Of a DNA stretch of 64,000 bases, positions 50,637 to 60,832 are shown piece by piece; position 1 is the first letter of the stretch, and every line of letters begins with the position of its first letter. This stretch comes from Manihot esculenta (Eukaryota; Streptophyta; Magnoliopsida; Malpighiales; Euphorbiaceae). The notes under the pieces were generated by a model. That model did not search any database. It saw only the letters and a list, made by a program, of their open reading frames with translations, and was not told where the DNA came from. The position numbers and the translations under genes were made by a program. The stretch spans positions 40,691,956-40,755,955 of the forward strand of contig NC_035161.2 in NCBI RefSeq assembly GCF_001659605.2, in the 5' to 3' direction.

Positions 50637-53001
50637 ATGAACGGCGGCGATGCTTACGGTGCTGTGGAGGCACAGTACATACGTAGACACCATAGACACC
50701 AGCCTAGAGAGAACCAGTGCACTTCTGCTCTTGTCAAGCACATTAAAGCTCCTGTTCATCTTGTAAGCTTCATCTTCTTTTCGATCTATACATCAACTTG
50801 ATGTTTTCTGTTTTTGTTGTTTCGATTTTTTACATCCCGGAGGATTTTAGTGAAACTTTTTTTGTTCTTTTGAATCTGATGAATCCGGATCGGTTTTGGT
50901 TGATTTTGCTCCATCTATGATATTTTAGCAATCATTTTTCTTACTTCCGGTCATTTTTCTTGCAATTTTTTTACAACCAAAGAACGACTACTCCCCGCGC
51001 CCCCCCTCCGAAAAAAAAAAAATACCGGCGACTGTTTTTCCGTTGCATGTTGGAGGAGGCATAAGGACTTGCAATTTAGTTCCTAGTTTGATTCTTTGTT
51101 TTTGGGTTTTTGTTAATTGTTTGGATCAGGTGTGGTCACTGGTGAGGCGATTCGATCAGCCACAGAAATACAAGCCATTTGTGAGTAGGTGCGTTGTAAA
51201 TGGGGAGAGTGGGGAGCCTGGGATTGGAAGTGTCAGGGAAGTCAATGTTAAATCTGGACTTCCCGCTACCACTAGCACCGAGAGGCTGGAACTCCTTGAT
51301 GATGAGGAGCACATTCTTGGAATCAAGATTGTTGGTGGTGATCATAGGCTTAAGGTATACATTCCATCCACGTCTTTACTTACGAGAATTATCATATTAT
51401 GATCCTCTCTCCCTTTTTTTTTTTTTGGGTATATTGAGGAGAAGCTTTTCAGGCCCTGTTATGTAAATTTTGTCCGACTAAAGAAGCTGGATGAAGTCCA
51501 TGTTCAATGCTTTCTGTGGTTATTTGATGGATTCATCAAATAGATTACTTGATCATTCATTTGTTACATGTCTGACAGTCTGAGAGTTTTGTAGTCTTTT
51601 CTGCATCTGGTGGAGTTTTCCCACTGGAGATTTTGCCGAGTCCTTTGGGGTAATGTACACTCGGTCCCCTCATAGGCTGATCCACTCTTCAAGTGATTAT
51701 AGTTTCCACTTTCCAGTTTTCCAATTTTTTATCTTTGAGTCGAGGGAAAATAAACGAGGAAGTAAAATTAGGAAGGAAAATAAATTTGTTTTTTATCTTT
51801 CATGTTTGGTTAAGAGGAAAATGAACAGAAAAGAAAATTTGAGAAGAAAATAATATTCCACTTCTGTTTCTCTCCAAATCTCTCTAAATCGGAGCGGAAG
51901 TCAGAATAAAATTTTGAAAATTACAAATAGATCCTCATATTTTGTAGGGTGTTTGAGGATGAAGCTGTAATTGTAATCATTCAAAAAACAACTCTCCCCT
52001 CTTTACAAATAGATCCTCATATTTTGTAGGGTGTTTGAGGATAAAGCTGTAATTGTAATCATTCAAAAAACAACTCTCCTCTCTTTATTCAAACATAATA
52101 ACAAAATTTTATTTTCCCACTTTATTATTATTATATTTTCCTCAATTGTATTCAGGGGTCTAGTTTCTAGAAAACTTCATGTAGAATGAGATGGAATCTG
52201 GTGGTTTCTGATCTTGCATGTGCTTGCCAGTTTTGTGGTTATAGGAGCCTTTCTTTTTCTGGACCAGGCAATATTCTAATGCTTATCCTTCTTTCATTCA
52301 TGTTCTTGTTGGGTTATTTTATTCTAAAGGCCATGACATCACTAGTCATGTAGTGCGTTTTCGCATTGCATTGCACATGGGCGCGCCACAGTTGGTTGCC
52401 ATCTTTTTATCTTTATGTTGGAAAACTCTTGAATTTGCTTCACCCTTAATGGAATATGATTTGGTGGAATAATATGATACATGCATGCTTGTGGAAGTTA
52501 TGGTTTTGTAATTATGTGGAACATATCTTGTTCATGTGGGCAGTCCACTTCTCCCTGATGATCTGGGACGAGAACCTGGTCTTCCATGTCATGTATACTC
52601 CAAGTGAGTGCGTACATGAATGTGTTGAAGCATGTGCATGTGCATTTGTCGACAAGACATTTGGAATCTGATTTTAATATATTTGCTTTATTGTCTCGAA
52701 AATATCTAAACCTTTTGTGATGTAATACCTTTTATTGATATTGTTCAAATTCTCCCTTCCTATTATTTTCTTTATTTTGCAGAACTACTCGTCTATCATG
52801 ACTGTCCATCCAGAGATTGTTGATGGAAGGCCTGGAACGTTGGTCATAGAGTCGTTTGTGGTGGATGTGCCTGATGGGAACACCAAGGATGAGACATGTT
52901 ACTTTGTGAAGGCACTCATCAAGTGCAATCTCAAATCTCTGGCTGATGTCTCTGAGAGGATGGCAGTGCAGGACCGAGTTGAACCCATCAACCGGTTCTG
53001 A
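50637..53001 (+). CDS. PYL9: PYR/PYL/RCAR abscisic acid receptor, PYL9 type
   Basis: Three exons, 50637-50762, 51130-51354 and 52783-53001, encode 189 residues. Two introns at these places mark subfamily I (PYL7-10). The soluble START-fold receptor binds abscisic acid and then inhibits clade A PP2C phosphatases, releasing SnRK2 kinases in the cytosol and nucleus. Key parts are intact: Lys57 in KYKPF, which contacts the hormone carboxylate; the gate SGLPA at 84-88; the latch HRL at 114-116; ESFVVDVPDGNT at 140-151; and the C-terminal helix NLKSLADVSERMA. The N-terminal YIRRHH and ENQCTSALVKHIKAP match PYL9 better than PYL8. A lysine at 160 replaces the glutamate usual in Arabidopsis YFVEALI. 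Confidence 0.95.
51921..52084. repeat. 82-bp tandem duplication in PYL intron 2
   Basis: Copies at 51921-52002 and 52003-52084 are nearly identical, differing at only a few bases. Each starts TTACAAATAGATCCTCATAT and includes TTTGTAGGGTGTTTGAGGAT. Confidence 0.9.
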
Positions 53002-55157
53002 ATAGGTGGTTTCTGAATATGTGATGATGGTCTATTAGGATGGCTGTTCCTTTCGAGGGTTCTAATTCCAGGGGCTTTTTAGAGATTGATGGGAGTACTC
53101 CACTATTCCCAGAAGTTTTGCGTGCAATGCTGGATTTGCTTTTTCACCTCATGCAGACCCTTTCTGCCTGCTTTTGCTTTGTTTGATTTGCCTCTGAACA
53201 TCCAAGTTAGGATTACCCTTGCTTTAGTAATTAGGGCCTTGGACAAGTACTCTCAAAAAAGTCCTATGAATGGGAAAAGATCGGCTCTATTTCGCTGTTG
53301 CTATTACTAGCATCTGCATGGTGTTGTGTAAATTAATTACAATGACAGTATCTGTAAATATCCATGTAACACAGTTGCCGCGGGGATTTAGGAAGAACTT
53401 GAAATAGCAGTGCTTTGTTAATTTTAATTTAACGGCGTCTCTTTAGCGCACTATTCGCTAAAATAATTATTGCTGACCAGTTTTAGTCATGTTATGTTTA
53501 TGATTTCAATCAATGGAAATACTGAGCTGCAGTCGCAAGTAAAGATACAATTAGACACTGGAACTTGCCCTTCTTTTCTGGGGGTCAATTTACCAGATTG
53601 AAAGGGAACTGAAAGGCGCTTACTCATCAAATTTATAACCCATTTGCCACCCTGCTGGGAACGCCGATTATATTCGATCTTTTCTTGTCTTGACGCATGA
53701 ACAACTGCTTTGTTGCTAGTCAAAGTAGCGAAAATATTGTTCATTGAACTGATATTAAAGTTCTCTGATCATGGCGGTGATGTTGAGGGAAACAACATAA
53801 GTGTATAGTTGTAGTGGTGGTTTTGCTGCGGTGGTTTCTATTTCGTTTTAGTTATACCCTTGTAGGTCAGATGTTTCCTATAAACTTAAGATCTCTGAAT
53901 TTTTCAAAGTGCAGAAACCCAACAAGTGAGAAGGCTGATTGCATAGATTCAATTCAGGAGTTGGTGATCATTTTGAAAGAGAGATGTAAAATTATAATAT
54001 TTGCCTTTCGTTTAAATCCAATGAGAAATAAAAGTAGAGGGTGAAAAAGTTCTGGTTGAGAATTTAAAATATTGTTCATATTATTTCTTTTTCGTAGTGT
54101 TTTTGTCCTTGTGGACCACTAATTATTTAACTGTATAATAAAAGTTTAACCATGTATTGACGCACAGTGATAAATTAAACAAATGCGACTTGTATCATTT
54201 TAAATTTTTGGAAAATTTTGTGACATTCATTTTCTAGAAACTCTTCCTCGTGTATCTACCGCACGTGTAAGAAATCTCTGCAACGCTTTAAAGAAATAAG
54301 GGCTTATCACTTCAAGAGAATGATACATAAGTTGCTCATTTTCCTCCCATATTTATATAAAATATAAAATATATTATTTATATTTCAAACAAGACCTATA
54401 TCAAATTTATAGATACATAATATATTATTTTTGTATGCACCAAATATATTTATAATTTTCCCCCAAATTCGGTAATATCTAATGCATATTTCAGAAGATT
54501 GTTGCATGACTTGCTAAAACAGTTTGAACAACGAGAAAATAACGCTGACTATTACTGAGAAGCGTAAAATTTTAACTCAGTCCTAGTTAAAAAAAAAATT
54601 ATAAAACCTTCTATGTGAACATATATAATTATTTTTAAAATATGAATTGTACATCTCATACATATATTTTCAATATTAGGCAATTTCTCGAAAATTAGCT
54701 GTGCAAATGAATAACATTTCTCAATACTCTCAACTGGGCTTCAGCATTAGCAGAAAAACTAAAATCATAAAGGGTTTTCTAAGCTGCTATATGAACAACC
54801 AAATCAAATAGAAAGTATAAAATTAATATGGCTGATTTTCCTCCTCCCCCGTATTCTCTATTTACTAAAACTTCTTTCAATGTCAAAAATCTATTAAGGA
54901 CGTAATAATATCAAAATCATAGCAAGCAAAGAGATGATTGCCAAAAAAAATGACTGCTTTTATCCCTTCTCTCCAAAGACCTCAAGCCTGGAGCTTACCA
55001 GAAATTGCCCGAAGCCTTGATGGAGAGTGAAAAATGGGTGCCACTCTCAGATCAAGAGACGTTGTTAGCAAGACATAAGACTGTTCATGTCCCCCCATAA
55101 GGCTTCCACACTGCCTCAAATATTATGGTGGTTATAGACTACAAACTACAAAGACAA
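53002..55157. other. PYL 3' flank and intergenic DNA
   Basis: The PYL 3' UTR probably runs to about 53510. The rest contains no supported gene. A minus-strand open frame at 53487-53744 has no family resemblance. Confidence 0.45.
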
Positions 55158-55289
55158 TTACCTAACTCCACCAGAGATGACGACGCGGAAGCCCTTGAGG
55201 GGAGGTGAACAATCAATGCCTTGAAACATGTGGATAAGAGTTATGACTTCTTGCTCTCCTGATTTGCTCAAGCAAAGAGCCAGAGGCAT
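55158..55289 (-). CDS. possible short ORF (43 aa) beside a TATA box
   Basis: A minus-strand ORF encodes 43 residues including LIHMFQGIDCSPPLKGF and ending VVISGGVR. A TATA-like CCTATAAAG lies just upstream at about 55291-55299. If that TATA is used, transcription would start inside the ORF and the second Met (residue 21) would be the first available start, giving 23 residues. I do not recognise the peptide. It may be a small-peptide or non-coding transcript; chance is possible. Confidence 0.2.
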   Translation of the reverse strand: MPLALCLSKSGEQEVITLIHMFQGIDCSPPLKGFRVVISGGVR

Positions 55290-55665
55290 CTTTATAGGCC
55301 ACACAAGCCCTCACTCGAGGATCTTTTCATAAGACCCAAAGGCTGGGTCTATGTTCATACGTCTGTACGCATGAGAGGATGGTGGGGCCCTCCACACTTG
55401 TGTGCCAACTGCCAACTAGACTAGATCCTCTAATTCTCTGAAAGAAAAATTAGCAATTAGCAATGGCAAGTCAACTAGCTTGAGAGAACAATAAAGCAGA
55501 TTTTAGCATCCCAACTATATCCAATATCTCGTAAAGTCCACTCAAGAACAATACCTAATCTCCATATCCAGTGGAACATATCTTGTAATCAACGTCCCAA
55601 TCAGAAAAATTTACACATGCCACAGCATTGATCAACTAGCCTATATTAAAACTTATCCTAACTTA

Positions 55666-56952
55666 TCAGAATATATTAAGAAAATAGAGCAGGTATTTGT
55701 GCCTTGGATCTAAATGGTCCGTATTGGCCCATGGTAAAAGGGAGAGTTGTCCTGCACAGCAGACACTTTGCCGCATCTCATCCCCAACATCCTCAAAAGG
55801 ATGAGTACGAATTTCACCATTCTCTGCATTATACATGAAGCATCTCACTTCCACTGCCACACCCAACTCTTTTAACTTGAAGCTGACAATGTAAAAAGAG
55901 GAATATGGACAAAATAGGTAGCACAGAGAATTAAACAACTAATTCCGAACTTGTTAAGACAAAGCCACTTATTTCCTTATCTTGTCTGTTTTAGCAATAC
56001 GATATATATTGGATAAAAAAAAAAAGAATATGATATACATGAGATCTATATTGTCAGTATTAGAGAAAGTAAAATTGATAAATTAGCAATGACACTACTT
56101 TTGAGTTCCCCTTTTCTTTTTTAATTTTTGTGCGGGGGCAGGGGGAGGCCCTTGAATATTAGAAAACAGAAGGCACTGACAAACAAAGCTGAAATGCAAC
56201 GTTAGATATAGATAAAAAAGAAAAATAGCATCTTTTGATATAGAATGCAGAACATGTAAATCAAGACATGCTTCAATCCACACAATCCCCCGAATAAATT
56301 CAAATTAGTCCTCAAACACATAATCAAGCTTCTACAGTACCACAGATAGTGGTAGCATCCAATATGAAGATTACAAGCATCAAGTACCATTTATTATCTA
56401 CTGCTCCGACTAAAAACAGTAAGTCCAGAAGTGCCCTAGAATTGCAAGCACAGATTTAGTGGTTCTGAACACAATGCCAATAAATCAGGATATCAAAGTT
56501 TTGCATTGCAATGAAAAAAAGAATATCTTTCTCAAGGTCTTGTAAATATAATATCCAAAGGAAACTCGAAGCTACATTAGCAACCAGAGGTTATGCAATT
56601 GATAGTATTTAGAGACTACCCCTATTAATTCTGCAATTAGCCTAAAACTACCCTGTAACTGTATGTTACAAATTATGGCCTCCCATAATTTTCAATGTGA
56701 TTATAACCTGCCAACTATACTTAATATAGCAGACAAGTGCACAGCATTAGACATAGATAGCAAGGGCTCACTATAACTGTAGGAATCAGATTCACATCCA
56801 TCCCATGATAGAGCAAGCCACCATAATACCAAATATCATCACTGGAATCAAAGGCATACAGCAGAATCGGAAGGAAGGAGCATTATCCAGTGAAATAAAG
56901 AATATTATGAGCTATACCTCTCTATTTCATGGAGCTTTTGTTCATTAGTCAT
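55666..56952 (-). CDS. possible two-exon small gene or gene remnant (83 aa)
   Basis: Two minus-strand segments can be joined at good splice sites: 56952-56918 (MTNEQKLHEIE then a split codon, donor GAG|GTATAG) and 55882-55666 (acceptor ATTGTCAG). The frame stays open for 83 residues and ends in TGA. The second exon contains CFMYNAENGEIRTHPFEDVG and CCAGQLSLLPWANTDHLDPR, which reads like real protein rather than noise. I do not recognise the family. It could be the tail of a lost gene; no further exons are obvious. Confidence 0.25.
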
Positions 56953-57359
56953 GAGCTGAATTTCACATCAGTAATAGCATAAATTTCAAATCGTAATGGT
57001 TTATTAATTGGTGCTACAGACAACAAAATATCTTATGCTCAATCATTTGACAGATCATAAATGTTTCATTATATCAAAAGCACAAACTATTTCTTACAGA
57101 TACTGACATAGGCTACAATGATCTGTGTCCATGCAAAGTTTCTTCTGGTGGTTTTGCAAGGTTGGAGAAACCAAACCATCTTTCTAAACTATTCCACAAA
57201 TTTGACAAGGAAATTTGACTCTTCCATAAATTTAACCCATCTTCCATGAAATCAACCTACCGTGACCACCAAACTAATGATGGCAGCCTATTGGAACTAT
57301 ATCTCAAGACTGGGATATCACGTTTAAATTTTAATGTCTAAACCAGAATTTCAACTCAT

Positions 57360-58940
57360 TTACCAACGTTCCCTCGGCTGGCCATCAGGAAACACAGGAA
57401 CTAGCTTCTCTTCACTCTTTGTTGACTTATCTAACTGGTTAATTGATCTGCTTACATGAATCTTCACACTTTCCTCATCTTCATCAAAACCTGGGGGTGT
57501 ATCATTTTCATCGCTCCAATCACCTTCATATTCACCTTCATCTTCATTGTCATCAAGCCCATCGTCACTCATATAACTGTCAATATCAGACCAATCGTCA
57601 CCCTCCTCACCAGATGCTTCTTCTTGCTTTTCAGTTTCATTTTCAATATTGCCATCCCTCTTTGGAACACCACGCCTTGGAAATCTAGGGACATCAACAA
57701 GAGAACGAAACTTCTCTTTGATAAGCAACAAACGGTCTTTGTCTTTCAAATAAGAATTGTGATATGCTTCCCTCAGGAAAACTGAATCCCTATCACCTTT
57801 TAAGGACACATAAAACATATCAGGGTGCCTTATTAGCATCCCTCTCACCTGCTGAGAGAATCTGAACTCCTCCCGGAAATGAGTAAGATGATCCACGAGG
57901 GTTCTCTTCTCAACGGTGAGACTCAAAATCTCATGAACAACCCCACAGGCATGCTTTTCCTTCTCTGGTGTACCTGATCTCAAATGGGTAAAGTCAGAAT
58001 AAGGGGATATATAAGGCATGTCTCTGAACTTACAGATTCTTCTCATTTCACCCTTAGAAAGCTGTAGACCCTTGGGCAGCTTCACCCGATTGAATTTTGG
58101 TGGTCTATCAATGATTAGATTTTTCTCTTCTAGCTCTCTAGCCCTATTTTCCTCTTCTGATAATTCAGCAGCTGATACTGCAAGCTCAGGATCCCAATGA
58201 GTTAATTCTAGTGCAGGGCCCCTCTCAGTTGCAACAACTCTAAAATATTGAGGGTATCTATGACAGATCGTGTCACGAAATTCTGCAGGTAATCCAAGAT
58301 CAGTCCTTAAATGGGCTACTTTTTCCAACAGGATACGTTTCTCCAATGACATCATCAACAATTTCCTCAACTTAACAACCAGCAAATCCTCCATCTCATT
58401 TCTGAGCTTCAACTCCTCCAGGTAGAGTCTTTCCGCCTCAGGCGTCAGTTTGAATTGCAACAAAAAGGCCCCTTCTTCCACAATTTCAAATACAGCAGGG
58501 AATTTTTTCAACAAAGCAATAAATCGACGCTGTTTCTGAAGACCCAATTCTCTTCTGTACCTACCCAATTGCCTGAGCGACATAACTCTATCAGGTTGAT
58601 TGACTAGAATCTTCCTTATCTTCAATACTAATTTAAGTTTCTTGTCCCTTTGAATCACGTTATCAAAGGGAAGCTCTTTTCGTCTCTTTACAACAGCTCT
58701 TACCGGTTCAAATGGAGAATGGGTTTTCCTCATGGTACTTCCAAAAGGACCATTTTTCTCTTGAAAAACCAAACTTTTCCCCAAGAACTGCGATTTTTGT
58801 CGCTGGAATGTTGAGGTGGACAAATGAGACTTAAAATAGAGTTTGGGTTTTTCAAGAAAATTAGATTTGCATGAGAGAAAGAAAGGTAAAGAAGTAGATG
58901 GTGAGCCACTGGATGAAGAAACAAAAATTTTGGGTTGCAT
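57360..58940 (-). CDS. WTF1: PORR-domain plastid group II intron splicing factor WTF1
   Basis: A single exon of 526 residues. The start is the ATG at 58940; the frame extends slightly upstream only through a TTG. Residues 1 to about 65 are Ser/Phe/Lys-rich and lack acidic residues, like a chloroplast transit peptide. The plant organelle RNA recognition (PORR) domain runs from about 88 (RKELPFDNVIQRDKKLK) to about 430, with RYRRELGL, LLKKFPAVFEI, HRYPQYFRV and HPDMFYVSLKGDR segments. A long acidic tail follows (DWSDIDSYMSDDG, EGEYEGDWSDEND). WTF1 works with RNC1 in splicing chloroplast group II introns. Gene order next to PYL and TROL matches Arabidopsis AT4G01037, which supports the name. Confidence 0.92.
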   Translation of the reverse strand: MQPKIFVSSSSGSPSTSLPFFLSCKSNFLEKPKLYFKSHLSTSTFQRQKSQFLGKSLVFQEKNGPFGSTMRKTHSPFEPVRAVVKRRKELPFDNVIQRDKKLKLVLKIRKILVNQPDRVMSLRQLGRYRRELGLQKQRRFIALLKKFPAVFEIVEEGAFLLQFKLTPEAERLYLEELKLRNEMEDLLVVKLRKLLMMSLEKRILLEKVAHLRTDLGLPAEFRDTICHRYPQYFRVVATERGPALELTHWDPELAVSAAELSEEENRARELEEKNLIIDRPPKFNRVKLPKGLQLSKGEMRRICKFRDMPYISPYSDFTHLRSGTPEKEKHACGVVHEILSLTVEKRTLVDHLTHFREEFRFSQQVRGMLIRHPDMFYVSLKGDRDSVFLREAYHNSYLKDKDRLLLIKEKFRSLVDVPRFPRRGVPKRDGNIENETEKQEEASGEEGDDWSDIDSYMSDDGLDDNEDEGEYEGDWSDENDTPPGFDEDEESVKIHVSRSINQLDKSTKSEEKLVPVFPDGQPRERW

Positions 58941-60587
58941 GTTCAAGGTCTGAGTATTGGAAGAAGATTGTTACAACTAATAAAATGCAACGAAGTGGCA
59001 AGAGAATCAGAAGAGGCGGAAGAAGAAGAGAAACAATTACCTCCTTGAAGTGGATGCTGAAGCTGGTAGTAGGGTTTTGGATGGGCGACCTGAATATGGG
59101 TTTATCCGCAAGGGTCAAAACCCTTTGTGCAGATATTTTGCCAGGGCCGTATTTATGATCTTCCTAATTTGGACTAATTAACACAAGGATAGAACGGTCA
59201 TACTAAATGAATGAAACGTCAGCGTTTAAAACTGACCTGCGGGACCGGCCAAAAGCGGCTTGCCGTTTTGGCGAAATCAAATCTCCCTCCTCATTCGATG
59301 CTCAGACAAGGCTTTGGGCGTTATTTTTGGCCACTGCCTTGGAGGGAGTAAAAATGGCGAAGAGGCGAGACAGTGGAGTCGTGCGGAGTTTGGTTCGACG
59401 ATAAGCCCGCGGCTATACATCCATTCAAATTGACCAATTCAGCAGCTTCGACTAAGTTCGCCAATCTATCGCTATTTCCGTCCTCTTCTTCATCGCAATT
59501 CCCTCCATCTCCTTATCCAAATACATACAGTACGGAATCACATGCACAGCAGAAGCCTTGATCAAAACTGATTTGAATTTCCAAGAAATCGTCGGTCTAA
59601 ATGGATCCTTCCTTGATCATTTTCGCTTGTGTTGTATCCCAAGATTTGATTTGAAGAACTCAACTGAAGTTGGTGATGGTTGTGCCATATTTAAAAACTA
59701 AGAGCTGCTTTTATGTTTAGTGCTGTGCTGTATGAGTTCATCCTTTTTCTCTCTCTTGCTAGCCAAGGTATGCTCCAGTAATTAAAATGGCTATCTGATC
59801 CATTTTGTCTTCATTGTTTGGGAAGTAGTTAAAAATGAGGCTTTGGTGAGTGGATTAAGGAAATTCCGCTGGCAAGTTTTTTCTTATGATCGGTGCAGGG
59901 GATAATATTACTCTTTCTGGGAGTATTCTTTAACAACTTTTGCTTAGTTCAGTTTAAATTAATGGAGTTCCTTGGCCATTTGCCTTAATCGATCTGATTC
60001 GAATTTTTTTTTATTTAATCTGCATTTCAAAAAAATATAAATTAATGTTTATTAAATTTTATTGAATATATTTAAAATGATATTTTTCAATTTCACACCA
60101 CCATGCTTCTTGCTATGCTAGGGAGCCAAGAGTGGCACAATTTGGCCTCTTCCCTCTCCAAACCCAGTTAAAAAGAGTCAAAGATGGGCTGGGCCTTGCT
60201 CTAGGCCCTAGCCTGACCTGACTGTTTGAACCTATATAATTATCAAATTTTATTATATGATACTGACAAAAAACTATCATATGAGAAAAAGGATTCTATT
60301 TTTAAATATTTTACTTTCAAATTTAAGCGTTAATTTCACTGAGAACTTTCAATTGTGAATCCACCATCTCTCTCTCTCAAAAAAAAAACAAAAAAAAAGT
60401 AAAAAGCGAGTCCATCAGCCAGCAAATGGCCCAACGGCCAGTACTGCTGTACTAATTGTGTTGACGTACTGTGTGCCAGGGGAACTGAAAATTTTGCCTT
60501 CATTTCATAGCCACACAATCTCGCACGGCACCAGGAAGTGACCAAACCATCTACAGCCAACATGATCATCAATTCTCATCTCACTTC
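58941..60587. other. divergent promoter region between WTF1 and TROL
   Basis: WTF1 and TROL are transcribed away from each other. About 59150-59580 is relatively GC-rich, with an open plus-strand frame that includes MAKRRDSGVVRSLVRR at about 59354-59404. It has no recognisable domain and could be an exon remnant or a divergent transcript. The rest shows no gene. Confidence 0.4.
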
Positions 60588-60593
60588 CACGTG
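60588..60593 (+). promoter_or_regulatory. G-box in the TROL promoter
   Basis: CACGTG within CCACGTGTC lies 232 bp upstream of the TROL ATG. A CACGTC follows about 40 bp later. G-boxes are bound by bZIP, PIF and HY5-type factors and are common upstream of photosynthesis genes. Binding here is inferred. Confidence 0.45.
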
Positions 60594-60814
60594 TCTATCA
60601 ATGAATGGAAATGTTATTGATCTCGTCCCACGTCAGCACCTCCCCCCACTCAAATCACACCAACAAATTGCACCAAGGCTTGTCATCCTCTGCTTCTTTT
60701 CCATTCCAAATATCCTGAAACAAACAAAATCTGCATAAAACCCAACTTCTTATGGTGGTTCAAGCCTTTTCACCATTTCTTTAAGAGCAGATTTTTGTCT
60801 CTTAACAAAGAGTT

Positions 60815-60832
60815 ATGCCATGGAGGTCCTAA
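60815..60832 (+). other. five-codon uORF overlapping the TROL start
   Basis: ATGCCATGGAGGTCCTAA places an ATG five bases before the TROL ATG (60820) in another frame and stops after five codons, inside the TROL coding sequence. The second ATG has the better context, with a G at +4 (CCATGG). Scanning ribosomes would meet both. Confidence 0.6.

Noticed and set aside
53487..53744. 85-residue minus-strand ORF at the PYL9 3' end
   Set aside because: It overlaps the probable PYL9 3' UTR, has no recognisable domain and no supporting promoter or splice signals.
54980..55040. IPS1/At4-like target mimic of miR399
   Set aside because: The minus strand has GGGCAATTTCTGG, like half of the mimic site, but lacks the CCTTTGGCA part that pairs with the 5' end of miR399.
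58941..58946. Two extra codons before the WTF1 start
   Set aside because: They would begin at TTG. The ATG at 58940 is the first true start.
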